64,000 bases of DNA from Companilactobacillus nodensis DSM 19682 = JCM 14932 = NBRC 107160 (GTDB taxonomy: Bacteria > Bacillota > Bacilli > Lactobacillales > Lactobacillaceae). Position numbers and translations under genes: made by a program. The stretch lies in contig NZ_BAMN01000002.1 of the NCBI RefSeq assembly GCF_000615905.1, positions 124,001 through 188,000 on the forward strand, given 5' to 3'. Positions 8,331-19,073 of the stretch are shown here, piece by piece. Below the pieces are notes generated by a model. That model ran no database searches and was not told where the DNA came from. It saw only the letters and a list, made by a program, of their open reading frames with translations. How positions within the stretch are numbered: position 1 is the first letter of the stretch; every line of letters starts with the position of its first letter.

Positions 8331-9476
8331 ATGACAGAAAAAAACGAAATGTTAGCAATTATTTTAGCCGGTGGGCAAGGTACACGTTTGGGAAAATTGA
8401 CTAAGTCCACTGCTAAACCAGCGATCCCTTTTGGCGGTCGCTACCGTATTATTGATTTTACTTTGAGTAATTGTGCCAATTCAGGAATTGATACCGTCGG
8501 TGTCGTTACCCAATATCAACCACTGGAACTCAATGCCCACATCGGTAATGGCTCTAGTTGGGGATTAGATGATCAAAACGGTGGTGTAACGGTGCTACAA
8601 CCTTTTTCTTCTAGTGAAGGTGAGAAGTTCTTCGAAGGAACAGCGCATGCCATCTACCAAAATATCGAATATATTGATCAACAGAATCCGGAGTATCTAT
8701 TGGTTCTGTCTGGTGATCATATTTATAAGATGGATTATGGTGCCATGCTTGAATATCACAAAGCTAAGAAAGCTTCACTGACAGTTGGAGTTATTCCGGT
8801 ATCAATGGAAGAGGCTAAGAGATTCGGCATGATGAATACGGATGAAACTGACCGTATCATCGAGTTCGAAGAGAAGCCTGAACATCCAAAGAGTGACAAG
8901 GCATCAATGGGGATCTATATTTTCAATTGGCCAACACTCAGAAATTATTTAACAACTAGCTTCACAACTAACAAGTCATTGGAAGACTTCGGTAAAAATG
9001 TCATTCCGATGTACTTAGCCAACAATGAATCGACTTATGCCTATGCTTTCGATGGTTATTGGCGTGATGTTGGTACGATCCACAGTCTCTGGCAAGCCAA
9101 TATGGAATTTCTTTCACCACATAACAGCTTGAATATTGGTGATCATAATTGGCGGATCAATTCTAAGGCACAAGTTCTACCACCAATGTTCTTGACTAAT
9201 ACGAGTAACGTTAATAACTCCATGATCGTTGACAGTTGCTACGTTGCGGGTGAAGTGGATCATTCGATCCTTTCACAACGTGTTTCTGTTGGAACTGGCA
9301 GTCGTGTTGTGGACAGTATGATCATGCCTGGGGCAACGATCGGTAAGAATGTTGTGATCGATCACGCACTAGTTGGTGAAGAGGCTGTTATTGGCGATGG
9401 TGCCGAGGTCAAGGGAACAGAAAAAGATATCGCCGTGGTAGGTTATGGCGAAGTTCTGGGGGTTAAAAAATCATGA
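8331..9476 (+). CDS. glgC: Glucose-1-phosphate adenylyltransferase GlgC
   Basis: GlgC makes ADP-glucose from glucose 1-phosphate and ATP, the committed step of glycogen synthesis. The 381-residue protein has the nucleotidyltransferase signature [13 protein letters not shown] at residue 15 and onward, the segment [15 protein letters not shown], and a C-terminal left-handed beta-helix seen as hexapeptide-like repeats (about residues 290-370). The start follows GGGGTGAG. It overlaps glgD by 4 nt. In Firmicutes GlgC and GlgD form the active heterotetramer. Confidence 0.95.
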   Translation: MTEKNEMLAIILAGGQGTRLGKLTKSTAKPAIPFGGRYRIIDFTLSNCANSGIDTVGVVTQYQPLELNAHIGNGSSWGLDDQNGGVTVLQPFSSSEGEKFFEGTAHAIYQNIEYIDQQNPEYLLVLSGDHIYKMDYGAMLEYHKAKKASLTVGVIPVSMEEAKRFGMMNTDETDRIIEFEEKPEHPKSDKASMGIYIFNWPTLRNYLTTSFTTNKSLEDFGKNVIPMYLANNESTYAYAFDGYWRDVGTIHSLWQANMEFLSPHNSLNIGDHNWRINSKAQVLPPMFLTNTSNVNNSMIVDSCYVAGEVDHSILSQRVSVGTGSRVVDSMIMPGATIGKNVVIDHALVGEEAVIGDGAEVKGTEKDIAVVGYGEVLGVKKS

Positions 9477-10639
9477 AACACAACAGTGTAAGTGCCGTTA
9501 TCAATTTAGTTGAACCGTGGGAAAAACTTGAACCTCTAACAGACGCTCGTCCAGTAGGAACTCTGCCATTTGGTGGCCGTTATCGTCTGTTGGACTTCCC
9601 ACTATCCAGTATCGCAAATGCTGGTATCCAAAATGTCATGATTGCCTCGCCGCGTTCAGGACGTTCTGTTTCTGACCATATTCGTAGTGGTAATGATTGG
9701 AACCTAGATACGATCCGCGGCGGACTATTCAATTTCCCATACAATGATTTATCGCTGATTGCTCCGGAAAAGAAAGATACTTTGATACATCATTATTATG
9801 ATAATGCCATCTTGTTCCTCAAACGTAGTAACAGTGAATATACGGTCGTTATGGGAACTAGAAACATTTGTAACATTGATCTGAAGGCGTTGTTGCGCTA
9901 TCACAAAGAACGTGATAATCGGGTTACGACGGTCTATAAGAGTGTCGATGCAAGTGAGGTCAAACCAACTAATACCGTCTTGCAATTGACTGATAATGGT
10001 ATGGCAACCTCGGTCGTTCAAGCTTCGAAGACGATTCCTTCTAGTGAAGGTAAACTGGCCAAAGACTTGAATATTTATTTGATGAGTACAGTCGATCTAG
10101 TTGATATTTTAAATGAAGCTAACCAACGTGGTGATTTGATCAGTCTGGAACGTTTGATGAAGCAGGCGGTTATTCAACACAACGCCAATGCCTTCGAGTA
10201 CACCGGCTTCTATGCCAACATTCACGACATTCCTAGTTATTACAAGGCCAGTATGTCAATTCTCAAGGAAGATAACTTCAGAGCGCTGTTCTACAGTCAG
10301 CGTCAGATCTATACTAAGGTCAAAAATGAAATTCCAACATTCTTTGCCAAGAGTTCACAGGTCAAAGGTAGCCTGTGCGGAACGGGTGGTTATATTGAAG
10401 GAAAGGTTGATAACTCGGTTATTTTCCGTAATGTCTTCATTAACCGCAATAGCTTGATTCAAGATTCAGTCATCATGCAGGGTACTCGAATCGGCGTCGG
10501 TACGACGATTCAAAATGCTGTGATCGATAAGAATGTTGTTATCGGTCCTAATCTTGAATTGAAGGGAACGCCTGAAGAACCACTAGTGATTGGCAAGGGT
10601 AAGAGAATATTCAGACAGACGGAGGTTACTAATGAGTAA
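9473..10639 (+). CDS. glgD: Glucose-1-phosphate adenylyltransferase regulatory subunit GlgD
   Basis: GlgD is the non-catalytic or weakly catalytic partner of GlgC. The 388-residue protein aligns with GlgC from [17 protein letters not shown] onward, but the GGxGTRL nucleotide loop is missing; that position reads [19 protein letters not shown] beta-helix repeat region closes the protein (residues 285-375). It overlaps glgC by 4 nt and glgA by 8 nt, which indicates translational coupling. Confidence 0.92.
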   Translation: MKHNSVSAVINLVEPWEKLEPLTDARPVGTLPFGGRYRLLDFPLSSIANAGIQNVMIASPRSGRSVSDHIRSGNDWNLDTIRGGLFNFPYNDLSLIAPEKKDTLIHHYYDNAILFLKRSNSEYTVVMGTRNICNIDLKALLRYHKERDNRVTTVYKSVDASEVKPTNTVLQLTDNGMATSVVQASKTIPSSEGKLAKDLNIYLMSTVDLVDILNEANQRGDLISLERLMKQAVIQHNANAFEYTGFYANIHDIPSYYKASMSILKEDNFRALFYSQRQIYTKVKNEIPTFFAKSSQVKGSLCGTGGYIEGKVDNSVIFRNVFINRNSLIQDSVIMQGTRIGVGTTIQNAVIDKNVVIGPNLELKGTPEEPLVIGKGKRIFRQTEVTNE

Positions 10640-12071
10640 AGTTTTATTTGCGGCCGCAGAAGCAGCGCCATTTTATAAGACAGGTGGTCTGGGAGATGTC
10701 AGTTTGGCATTGCCCAAAGCTTTGATTAAAAACGGTGTCGAATTGCGAGTAGTAATTCCATATTACAAGAAACTTTTTCCAGAGCAGTATCGCTCAGAAC
10801 TAAAGGACTTGATGTACTTCCAAGTTCAAGTAGGTGCTAATGCCAAATATTGTGGTATCAAAACCTTGAAGTTAGATGGTGTTGAATATTATTTGATCGA
10901 CAATGAAGAATACTTTGGCCGTGACGGTATTTATGGTTATTGGGATGACGGTGAACGCTTTGCCTTCTATCAGTTAGCCATCTGTGAAATGTTGGAGAAG
11001 GTCAACTATATTCCAAATGTTATTCATTGTAACGATTGGCACACAGCTTTTATTCCCGTGCTGTTGAAGGACAAATACAATTGGATCGATTCGTATCGTC
11101 ATATCAAGACTGTACTGACGATTCACAATATTCAGTTCCAAGGTGTCTATGATCCGGTTATTTTGGGCAGCTTGTTTGGCATCGGGACAGAAACCTTTGA
11201 TGAAGGATCAGTTGAGTATTACGGTAATGTCAACTTCATGAAGGGCGGAATCTATTATGCAGATGCTGTTACGACAGTATCTCCAAGTTACGCTCAGGAG
11301 ATTCAGACACCAGAGTTTGGCGAGAGCTTAGATGGTATCTTACGAGATAATTCTTATAAGCTACAGGGAATCGTCAACGGAATCGATACGCAAGTTTATG
11401 ATCCAGCAACTGATCCTAATATTTATTCACACTATCAAGTTGACGATATGACTAACAAACTCAAGGACAAGCATGCTCTGCAAAAATCTCTAGGACTTCC
11501 ACAAGTCGATGTCCCAGTTTTTGCGGTAGTATCAAGGTTGACCAGACAGAAAGGGATGGATCTATTACTCGATTCCTTGAATGACTTCTTGCACGAACAT
11601 GATGCTCAGGTCATTGTTCTGGGGACAGGAGATCCAGATCTGGAAGATGGATTTAGAGGTTATCAAGTTGCTTTTCCTGATAAGTTTGTAGCGGCGATTG
11701 AGTTTGACGTGAAGCTTGCACAACAGATCTATGCTGGAAGTGATATCTTCGTTATGCCATCAGCATTTGAACCTTGTGGATTGTCACAAATGATGGCAAT
11801 GCGTTACGGCAGTGTACCATTAGTCCACTCAGTTGGTGGATTGCGTGATACAGTCAAACCTTACAATCACTTCACAGGAGCTGGAACGGGATTTGGATTC
11901 ACCGACTATCGTGCCAGTGTCCTAAGCAAAATGATGAATAAGGCTTATGACTTGTACCACGATGATCCCAAAGCCTGGCAGAAATTGAGATTTCAAGGGA
12001 TGAAACAAGACTTCGGCTGGCAAAAATCTGCACAAAAATACCGCCAGTTATATCAAGAACTATCCGAATAA
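10632..12071 (+). CDS. glgA: Glycogen synthase GlgA (ADP-glucose, GT5)
   Basis: GlgA extends alpha-1,4-glucan chains from ADP-glucose. The 479-residue length is standard for bacterial GT5. KTGGLGDVSLALP near residue 16 is the ADP-glucose binding loop, and PSAFEPCGLSQMMAMRYGSVP near residue 375 is the C-terminal donor-binding motif. I placed the start at [14 protein letters not shown] because GACGGAGGTTACTA precedes it; a 14-residue longer reading lies wholly within glgD. Confidence 0.95.
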   Translation: MSKVLFAAAEAAPFYKTGGLGDVSLALPKALIKNGVELRVVIPYYKKLFPEQYRSELKDLMYFQVQVGANAKYCGIKTLKLDGVEYYLIDNEEYFGRDGIYGYWDDGERFAFYQLAICEMLEKVNYIPNVIHCNDWHTAFIPVLLKDKYNWIDSYRHIKTVLTIHNIQFQGVYDPVILGSLFGIGTETFDEGSVEYYGNVNFMKGGIYYADAVTTVSPSYAQEIQTPEFGESLDGILRDNSYKLQGIVNGIDTQVYDPATDPNIYSHYQVDDMTNKLKDKHALQKSLGLPQVDVPVFAVVSRLTRQKGMDLLLDSLNDFLHEHDAQVIVLGTGDPDLEDGFRGYQVAFPDKFVAAIEFDVKLAQQIYAGSDIFVMPSAFEPCGLSQMMAMRYGSVPLVHSVGGLRDTVKPYNHFTGAGTGFGFTDYRASVLSKMMNKAYDLYHDDPKAWQKLRFQGMKQDFGWQKSAQKYRQLYQELSE

Positions 12072-12103
12072 GATTGTCTTAGCGGTTGATGGGAGTTATA
12101 AAC

Positions 12104-14509
12104 ATGAAATTAGATGAAACAAAATTTACAATGGATTTTATCAATGAGGTCAAAGCCACATATGCCATCGATGTCAAAGATTCTTCACCTTTGGAGCAGT
12201 TGATGGCTCTAGGTAATTTGATCAAGCGCTATGACAGCAGTAACTGGAAGAATACTTCTAAGAACTATCGCCAAAAAGATGCCAAGCAAGTTTATTATTT
12301 TTCGATTGAATTCTTGCCAGGACGTTTGATGAAGTCTAACCTATTGAACTTAGGCATTCTCGATACGGTCAGGGATGGCCTGGATAAGTTAGGATTGGAT
12401 TTTGAAAAAATCTGTTCCTCTGAACCTGATCCTGGGTTAGGTAATGGTGGGTTAGGCCGATTGGCAGCCTGCTATATGGATTCAATGGCTAGTTTGGGCA
12501 TGGCAGGTAATGGTAACGGTATTCGTTATCGTTATGGTTTGTTCAAGCAAGTCTTCATGAATGGTTATCAAGTGGAATTGCCTGATGACTGGCTACGTAA
12601 TGGTAATGTCTGGGAGATTCGTCGTGAGAACCGTGCCTGCCTAGTTAGATTCGGCGGTCATGTATGGCTGCAGAAACAAGCTGATGGACACTTACGACCA
12701 GTCTATGATCACACTGATGACGTGTTGCCGGTACCTTATGATGTCGGGATTGTTGGTTATCATAACGACGTTACAAATACGATGAGATTGTGGTCGGCTG
12801 AACTCCCTCCAAGTGCGGATCAGACTTTTTATAATCAAGCACAGCGTGATCGTATCGATCAGATAACCGAAGTCTTGTATCCTGATGATTCCAATGCTGC
12901 TGGCCGTTCATTACGATTACGACAAGAGTACTTCTTCTCATCAGCAGGAGTCCAGAGTATTGTCAGACATTACTTCTTGGACCATCTATCTGTTAATGAG
13001 TTTGCTCGAAAGGTCGCAATCCATATCAACGACACACATCCAACTTTGGTTATTCCCGAGTTGATGCGGATTCTCTTGGATGAATATGATTGTCCATGGG
13101 ACAAAGCTTGGCAATTGACTGTCGCCACAATGAGTTATACTAACCACACGATCATGCAAGAGGCACTAGAGACTTGGCCAATTGATATGTTCAAAGGCAT
13201 GTTGCCAAGGATATATGAAATCGTCGAAGAGATCGATCGTCGTTATCGTGAAGAGAAGACACCGATCTTTGGTGAGAATACAGTTGATAAGACTGCTCCA
13301 CTGGGCAATGGTCAAGTTAGGATGGCTTACTTGGCCGTCATTGGTAGTCATTCTGTAAATGGTGTAGCGCCGTTACACACAGAATTGCTGAAGAAGGATG
13401 TGCTACAAGATCTCTATCGTATCTATCCTGAACGCTTCAACAATAAGACTAACGGAATAGCTAGTCGTCGTTGGTTGCAACTCGCTAATGAGCCATTGTC
13501 TAATTTGATCGACTCTAAAATCGGCGAGACTTGGCGCTATAATCCTAAACAAATTCAAACTCTGTCAGCCTTTAAGGATGACGATGATTTCTTGAACAAG
13601 CTAGAAGCGGTCAAAATTGAAAACAAAAAACAATTGGCTAAATATGTTGATGAAGAATTAGGTATTAAGATCAGAACTGATGCTATCTATGATGTTCAGA
13701 TCAAGCGTCTGCACGCCTATAAGCGTCAATTACTACACGCACTTGAAATAATTCGTGAGTACTTGGATATCAAAGATCATCCTAAAAAAGATGTCATTCC
13801 TCGAGTTCACTTCTTTGGTGCCAAGGCGGCTCCTAGTTATCACTACGCTAAGTCAGTCATCAAGATGATCAATGCACTGGCGGAATTGGTTAACAACGAT
13901 AAGGCAGTCGAAGACAAGTTAAAAGTCGTGTTCGTTCCTAATTATGGCGTGTCACTTGGTGAGTTGATCATCCCAGCAGCCGACATTAGTGAACAAATTT
14001 CAACTGCTTCAAAGGAAGCCTCTGGTACCAGTAATATGAAGCTCATGACCAATGGTGCCTTATCTCTTGCAACGATGGACGGAGCTAACATTGACATCGT
14101 TCAAGCTGCTGGTAAGGAAAACGAATATACCTTTGGTCTAACAGCGGATGATGTCTATGGTTATTACCATCGTGGTGATTATCACGCTGCACAATTTTAC
14201 GACAGTAATCCTGAATTGCAACGTATATTAGAGACATTTGTTGACGGAACTATTCCTGGTATCTCGACCGAAGGCCGTGAAATCTACGATTCATTGCTTC
14301 GTTATAACGATGAATACTTCGTACTGGCAGACTACGCTGAATATGTTCAAAAACAAAAACAGATCAGTCAGGATTTCACAGACAAAAAAGTTTGGGAACA
14401 GAAGTCGCTCGCCAATATTGCTGCATCAGGAACATTCTCAGCTGATTATGCAGTTGCTCGATATGGTGAAGATATTTGGCAAGTACCATATGATCGAGTA
14501 TTGAAATAG
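12104..14509 (+). CDS. glgP: Glycogen phosphorylase GlgP
   Basis: GlgP releases glucose 1-phosphate from glycogen with phosphate and needs pyridoxal phosphate. The roughly 801-residue protein has the GT35 signature EASGTSNMKLMTNGAL near residue 650, whose Lys binds the cofactor, and the N-terminal segment EPDPGLGNGGLGRLAACYMDS. ATG 12104 (MKLDETKF) has GGGAG 9 nt upstream and is preferred to an ATG six codons earlier. It lies 32 nt after glgA. Confidence 0.93.
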   Translation: MKLDETKFTMDFINEVKATYAIDVKDSSPLEQLMALGNLIKRYDSSNWKNTSKNYRQKDAKQVYYFSIEFLPGRLMKSNLLNLGILDTVRDGLDKLGLDFEKICSSEPDPGLGNGGLGRLAACYMDSMASLGMAGNGNGIRYRYGLFKQVFMNGYQVELPDDWLRNGNVWEIRRENRACLVRFGGHVWLQKQADGHLRPVYDHTDDVLPVPYDVGIVGYHNDVTNTMRLWSAELPPSADQTFYNQAQRDRIDQITEVLYPDDSNAAGRSLRLRQEYFFSSAGVQSIVRHYFLDHLSVNEFARKVAIHINDTHPTLVIPELMRILLDEYDCPWDKAWQLTVATMSYTNHTIMQEALETWPIDMFKGMLPRIYEIVEEIDRRYREEKTPIFGENTVDKTAPLGNGQVRMAYLAVIGSHSVNGVAPLHTELLKKDVLQDLYRIYPERFNNKTNGIASRRWLQLANEPLSNLIDSKIGETWRYNPKQIQTLSAFKDDDDFLNKLEAVKIENKKQLAKYVDEELGIKIRTDAIYDVQIKRLHAYKRQLLHALEIIREYLDIKDHPKKDVIPRVHFFGAKAAPSYHYAKSVIKMINALAELVNNDKAVEDKLKVVFVPNYGVSLGELIIPAADISEQISTASKEASGTSNMKLMTNGALSLATMDGANIDIVQAAGKENEYTFGLTADDVYGYYHRGDYHAAQFYDSNPELQRILETFVDGTIPGISTEGREIYDSLLRYNDEYFVLADYAEYVQKQKQISQDFTDKKVWEQKSLANIAASGTFSADYAVARYGEDIWQVPYDRVLK

Positions 14510-14526
14510 ATAACAGGAGAAAGTTA

Positions 14527-16343
14527 ATGAGTATTGTTATTGAATATGATTCCTTTCAGACAACTGACAAGTCTCCGTTTGGTGCGATCCAGAAACTGTC
14601 TGATGTCTGTTTCAAAGTAAAAGTTCACGCGAGTGATACGATTCAAAAAGTTATTTTACATGTGGCACAAGATGGCCATTGGGACACTGAACATCAAGTA
14701 GTAATGGATTGGCATGATCCTTATTATTGCGGTGAATTTACACCGAATAATGCCAGTTTGTATTTTTACTTTTTCGAAGTCATAACTGCCAATGAACAGT
14801 GCTTCTATGGTTGTCCGGATGGTGGATATGGTGGTTCGGGAATTATTTACAACAAGCGGTCAGATGTGCAGATGTATCAACTGACTGTAGTTGACCATGT
14901 TGAACCGATTCCGAAGTGGTATCGTCATGGTTTGGCATATCAGATCTTCGTTGATCGGTTTAATAATGGTAATCCTGACGGCCATATTAATAATCCTAAG
15001 CCGAATAGTTCTATCTATGGCCAGAAGTCTGATTTGCCAATGTACATTCGTAATAATAAGCAAGAGGTCGTTCGCTGGGACTTCTATGGCGGCAATCTTC
15101 GTGGTATTGAAGCGAAGCTGCCTTATCTCAAGCAACTTGGTGTAACGATGATTTATTTGAGTCCGATTTTTGAGGCAATGAGTAATCATCGTTATGACAC
15201 AGGGGACTATTTAAAAATTGATCCTGTCCTAGGAACATTAGCCGACTTCGACCATTTGGTCGCAGCGATTCATGCAGCAGGGATGTACGTAATTCTCGAT
15301 GGTGTGTTCAATCACGTTGGTGTCAATTCGCGTTACTTCAACCAGAGTGGTTATTACGATACGATCGGTGCAGAGCAATCTACTGACAGTAAATATTATC
15401 CTTGGTTCACCTTCACTAAGTATCCGAATGAATATGATAGTTGGTGGGGTGTAACAGATCTGCCAACAGTTAATAAGTCCAATCTTGATTTTCAGAAGTT
15501 TATTTATGGAGGTAAAGATTCGGTTATCGACTACTGGACTTCACGTGGAATCGATGGCTGGAGGTTGGATGTGGCGGATGAATTACCTGATGAGTTCATC
15601 ATGGGCATTCGCCAAGCGCTTGATAAATATCCGAACAAAGTCTTGATCGGTGAAGTCTGGGAAGATGCCTCGCATAAGTTAGCCTATGGTCGTCGTCGCC
15701 ACTATCTAGAAGGCGGGATGCTTCAAGCAGTTATGAATTATCCGCTGCGAAAACTTATTATCCGAGTCTTAACGGGTGACCTGAAACCATCAGAATGGTG
15801 GTTAGAATTGATGACTCTGAAGGAAAATTATCCGAAGACTGTTTTCAATTATAATTTTAATAATATTGGCAGCCATGACACTGAACGTATTCTGACAATG
15901 CTTCATAATAATCATGACTGGCTTCAACAAGCCTTCGGTCTACTTTTCACTATGCCGGGAGTACCATGTTTGTACTATGGTGATGAGGCCGGCTTAACTG
16001 GTGGCAAAGATCCCGCTAATCGGCTTATTTCCCATGGGATACTGCTGATACGGTAACTCAAGCAAAAGTCAAAGAGTGGTATCAATGGCGTAGTGAACAT
16101 TCGTGGATCAATGAAGCTGATTTTGCACCATTTTATCTGTGTGATTATGGAATTGGCTTCGTGTATTGGCAAAATAATAAGCAAGTATTGGTAGTCTTGA
16201 ATACTTCACCGAACTCTCGTGAAGTTCAGACAAATGATTTTATGTTAGATGTCATTCCAAGTAATCTGTCTGCTAAGATCAAGAAGTGCTTGATTGGCAA
16301 GACATTGGATCAATCAGCTATCAAAGTTATTGAAGATTTTTAA
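14527..16343 (+). pseudogene. GH13 amylase/neopullulanase-like gene, frameshifted
   Basis: The first frame (14527-16056) encodes 509 residues of a GH13 enzyme with an N-terminal carbohydrate-binding region and a TIM barrel. VFNHVG, GIDGWRLDVADELP (nucleophile), LIGEVWED (acid) and NNIGSHDTERIL are all present. After GKDPANR the frame runs into a stop. The protein clearly continues in another frame from about 16023 (AYFPWDTADTVTQAKVKEW) to the stop at 16343, which is the C-terminal beta domain. Adding one base at the GG doublet 16022-16023 restores a protein of about 604 residues. In lactobacillar glg operons this position holds an amylopullulanase or neopullulanase that debranches or trims glycogen. 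It could be a true mutation or a sequence error. Confidence 0.85.
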
Positions 16344-16349
16344 GTAAAT

Positions 16350-16393
16350 AAAAAAGTTCAGAATGAAGAATTAACTTCGTTCTGAACTTTTTT
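16350..16393. terminator. Bidirectional terminator between glg operon and peptidase gene
   Basis: AAAAAAGTTCAGAA (16350-16363) pairs perfectly with TTCTGAACTTTTTT (16380-16393), with further CTTC/GAAG pairing inside. T-runs exist on both strands, which fits the two convergent genes. Confidence 0.9.
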
Positions 16394-16395
16394 GT

Positions 16396-17301
16396 TTAGT
16401 CATTAAAGTTGTTATTTTCAACATCTTTGATGAATGTCTTCAAGTGATCGAAGTAAACTGGAGCGTTGTCGATCATGTGATGGTGTCCACCATTTGGTGT
16501 TGTAACTAAGCGTGCGTGAGGAATTTCCTTTTGCATGATCTTAGCTGTAGGGATAGGCATTGTTTCGTGTTCACCGAATGTGATCAAAGTTGGGACTTTG
16601 ATTTCTTTAAGGTGTTTTCTGAAGTGCCAGTCCTTTAATTTACCAGTGATAACGAATTCGTTGTCACCTTGGAAGACGCCATAGACGCCAGTAGCAGTGG
16701 TGTCGATCAAGTGTCTGATTGATGTTGGTTGCTTGCGGTCGATATATTCTGCATTTAGTATATCAACGTAGCTTTGGTATGTAGCGTCAGTAAGATTGTT
16801 GTCAGCTTCGATTTTTTCCATGTACTTAACCTTGTCAGGACCAAGTGTGTCCAAGCGGCATTGGTTGATACTCTTTACATAGTCGTCAATTTCGTCGACC
16901 ATACTTGAGATGATAGCACCCTTTAGGTGTTGTCCATATTTAGCAGCGTACATTTGAACTAGAGCGCCACCCCATGATTGTCCAATAAGGTAGAAGTTAT
17001 CTAGTCCTAATTTTTGTCTTACTTCTTCAACTTCATCAACAAAGTATTCATAAGTAAGGTATTTGTCAGCGATAGCAGGGTCACTGTAGTCGGGTTGGTC
17101 TGAGTACCATGATCCTAGTTGATCATACATTGATACTTGAACACCAAGGTCAGCGAGTTTCTCACCGAAGTTTTCGTAATATTCGTGATTTCCACCAGGT
17201 CCGCCGTGTAGGCAAAGTAATTGGATGTCGCCGTGGCCTTGTGTGTTTGTCCATAAATGGTAGCCATTATCGAGAGTGATAATTGTTGTGCCTTGTTTCA
17301 T
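16396..17301 (-). CDS. Proline iminopeptidase-like alpha/beta hydrolase (PepI family, S33)
   Basis: The 301-residue cytosolic protein has the S33 layout: oxyanion loop CLHGGPGGNHEYY (about residue 30), the YDQLG segment, nucleophile elbow GQSWGGALVQMYA (Ser near residue 107) and a C-terminal GGHHHMID with the His. In PepI the acid residue is Asp; here the matching place reads GEHETMP, so Glu may replace it. Family knowledge says it releases N-terminal proline from peptides, part of casein or peptide use in lactobacilli. It is a single gene convergent with the glg operon. Confidence 0.8.
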   Translation of the reverse strand: MKQGTTIITLDNGYHLWTNTQGHGDIQLLCLHGGPGGNHEYYENFGEKLADLGVQVSMYDQLGSWYSDQPDYSDPAIADKYLTYEYFVDEVEEVRQKLGLDNFYLIGQSWGGALVQMYAAKYGQHLKGAIISSMVDEIDDYVKSINQCRLDTLGPDKVKYMEKIEADNNLTDATYQSYVDILNAEYIDRKQPTSIRHLIDTTATGVYGVFQGDNEFVITGKLKDWHFRKHLKEIKVPTLITFGEHETMPIPTAKIMQKEIPHARLVTTPNGGHHHMIDNAPVYFDHLKTFIKDVENNNFND

Positions 17302-17665
17302 ATGATTTCACCTTCCTGAATGTAATATTAATAGTATATAACCCAATCAGGTGCGAGTCCAAATATTTTGTAATATTTCTTTAATCAATTTAATTTAAAT
17401 CTACTTTAGGGATGAACATTTATTAGATATAGATACCTAACTAACACTGACATGTAAGCACTGACATAGATATTACGTATATCATATAAATTATAAAGAT
17501 AATTTCAATATTAAAATTATGACATCGGTTTCTTAAATTAGTAGGAGAAGTTATTTTATTTATTGACCAGAATCAATTATTTGTTCAAAACCCCATTGTT
17601 ACAATGTATTATGGTGACTATGTGAGCTAAAATATGATAAGATTTATATGCTTGGGGGCGATACG
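17302..17665. promoter_or_regulatory. Divergent promoter region between peptidase and NEAT genes
   Basis: No gene is seen in these 364 nt. CATTGTTACAATG (17594-17606) is a perfect palindrome about 60 nt before the NEAT gene start and is a candidate operator. CACTGACAT occurs twice near 17446-17466. The ribosome binding site GGGGGCGAT for the NEAT gene is at 17653-17661. Confidence 0.45.
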
Positions 17666-18958
17666 ATGAAGAGGAAATTAATCAAATTATTAGCCGCAGT
17701 CATGTTACTCGGGGGAGTCACGACTGTTGCTGAAAACAATTTACCGATGGTATCAACTACGCAAGTTGCACAAGCTTCGTCGGATACCGCAAATTCACAA
17801 AATATTTCATATGATATTTATCAAACTGGAACTGACAATGTTGATTCCAATAGTGCTTATTTTACAAAAACAGCTAAAACATCACAAAATGGTGATGGGA
17901 CATATAAAGTTACGCTGACTATGACTTTGCCAAAATTGAAGTCACTAGCAATTATTTCAATTGACGGTCAAACGCCAATTGTATCAGCGACTTATGATGA
18001 CAATGGTACGACCAAACAGGATATTAGCTTCAATGTTAATAGCTTGGATGCATTGAATAATAATATTGCCGGAACATTAGAGTCGAAGACCAAAGCATTA
18101 GGAATTGAACTAACAAAATCTAATGTTGATTTTAAGTTCGATACCGCCACTGCTAGTGGAGCTACTAATAGTAGAAGTGCGTTGTTGGATAACTTGAAGT
18201 CGATCACTGATGCAACCAAGGGTAATAACAGTCAAACGACTGATACGACCCCGGTGATTCCAGATGATTTGCATAGTTCAAAGAATGTGATCATTGAGAA
18301 TCCTAAGTCGAGAACGACTATTTCTAAGAATAGGGATGGTCAAAGTCTTACCTATAAGGTAGTTAAGAATGACAGGAGCGGTTCGGCAGCAGCTAATTAC
18401 TTAACTAATACGGCCACAATCACACCAAATAACGATGGAACTTATAACGTTGCCATGACGATTGCTTATGATAAGAAGTTGGGTGATTCAGCAGTCAAAA
18501 TCAATATGATCAATAATAAAACGATCGATCCAAGTAATATCTTTAAGTACACCAAGGGTAACAATGATTATTTGAAGTTTAACTTCAACATCGATAGTTT
18601 GGATGACTTGAGTAAGTTGATCCCAGGACAATTGAGCTTGAACAGCCCTGATTATGGTTTGGATTCATTGCTCGACTTTAATTTGGACTTTGACGGATTA
18701 TCGTCATTAGACCTATCCAACTTAGTTAACACGTCGGACCTTTCTAACATGATGAATGATCTGAAGACTTTGTCCAGTGATTTGAAGTCATTACAGAATG
18801 TGACTGCATCGGCTGCGACTGATACTAGTTCGGCTAACGACGTTGCCCAGACATTGCCCAAGACTGGAAATGATCCAGGTTATCTCTTAACCGCCATTGG
18901 TTTTACGGTCTTGTTGTTATGGTTCATCCTTCTTCGTGGTACTTATTTGAAAAATTGA
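17666..18958 (+). CDS. NEAT-domain cell-wall protein with LPKTG anchor
   Basis: The 430-residue protein has a signal peptide (MKRKLIKLLAAVMLLGG, ending near VAQASS). Two domains resemble NEAT haem-binding modules: about residues 45-150 (ending in the NVNSLDALN type strand) and about 230-325, both with the DGTYxVxxT strand. A linker rich in Leu/Asp/Ser follows, then LPKTG, a membrane segment and a positive tail, so it is a sortase substrate. NEAT proteins usually capture haem, though the Tyr haem ligands cannot be assigned here by eye. ATG 17666 is chosen after GGGGGCGAT. It ends at a strong terminator and precedes the metal ATPase module. Confidence 0.75.
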   Translation: MKRKLIKLLAAVMLLGGVTTVAENNLPMVSTTQVAQASSDTANSQNISYDIYQTGTDNVDSNSAYFTKTAKTSQNGDGTYKVTLTMTLPKLKSLAIISIDGQTPIVSATYDDNGTTKQDISFNVNSLDALNNNIAGTLESKTKALGIELTKSNVDFKFDTATASGATNSRSALLDNLKSITDATKGNNSQTTDTTPVIPDDLHSSKNVIIENPKSRTTISKNRDGQSLTYKVVKNDRSGSAAANYLTNTATITPNNDGTYNVAMTIAYDKKLGDSAVKINMINNKTIDPSNIFKYTKGNNDYLKFNFNIDSLDDLSKLIPGQLSLNSPDYGLDSLLDFNLDFDGLSSLDLSNLVNTSDLSNMMNDLKTLSSDLKSLQNVTASAATDTSSANDVAQTLPKTGNDPGYLLTAIGFTVLLLWFILLRGTYLKN

Positions 18959-18988
18959 GAGAGCAAGCTTCGGTTTGCTCTTTTTTTG
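18959..18988 (+). terminator. Terminator after the NEAT gene
   Basis: AGAGCAAGC-TTCG-GTTTGCTCT is followed by a T-run and begins 1 nt after the stop codon. Confidence 0.9.
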
Positions 18989-19001
18989 TACTTTCTTTCA
19001 A

Positions 19002-19046
19002 AACTTGACCTTAATCAAGTTGGACGCTCCTAAAACCTTATACAAT
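19002..19046 (+). promoter_or_regulatory. FNR/FLP-type box and promoter of the P1B ATPase gene
   Basis: AACTTGACCTTAATCAAGTT (19002-19021) is a 7+7 perfect inverted repeat that fits the FNR-like pattern TTGAC-N4-ATCAA. TACAAT (19041-19046) is the -10, and no good -35 exists. The box centre would lie at about -41.5, the class II activator position. The box is 19 nt from the -10, the same as at 20938-20982. Confidence 0.75.
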
Positions 19047-19073
19047 GTATTTGTGCTTAGGAGGAAAGATAAT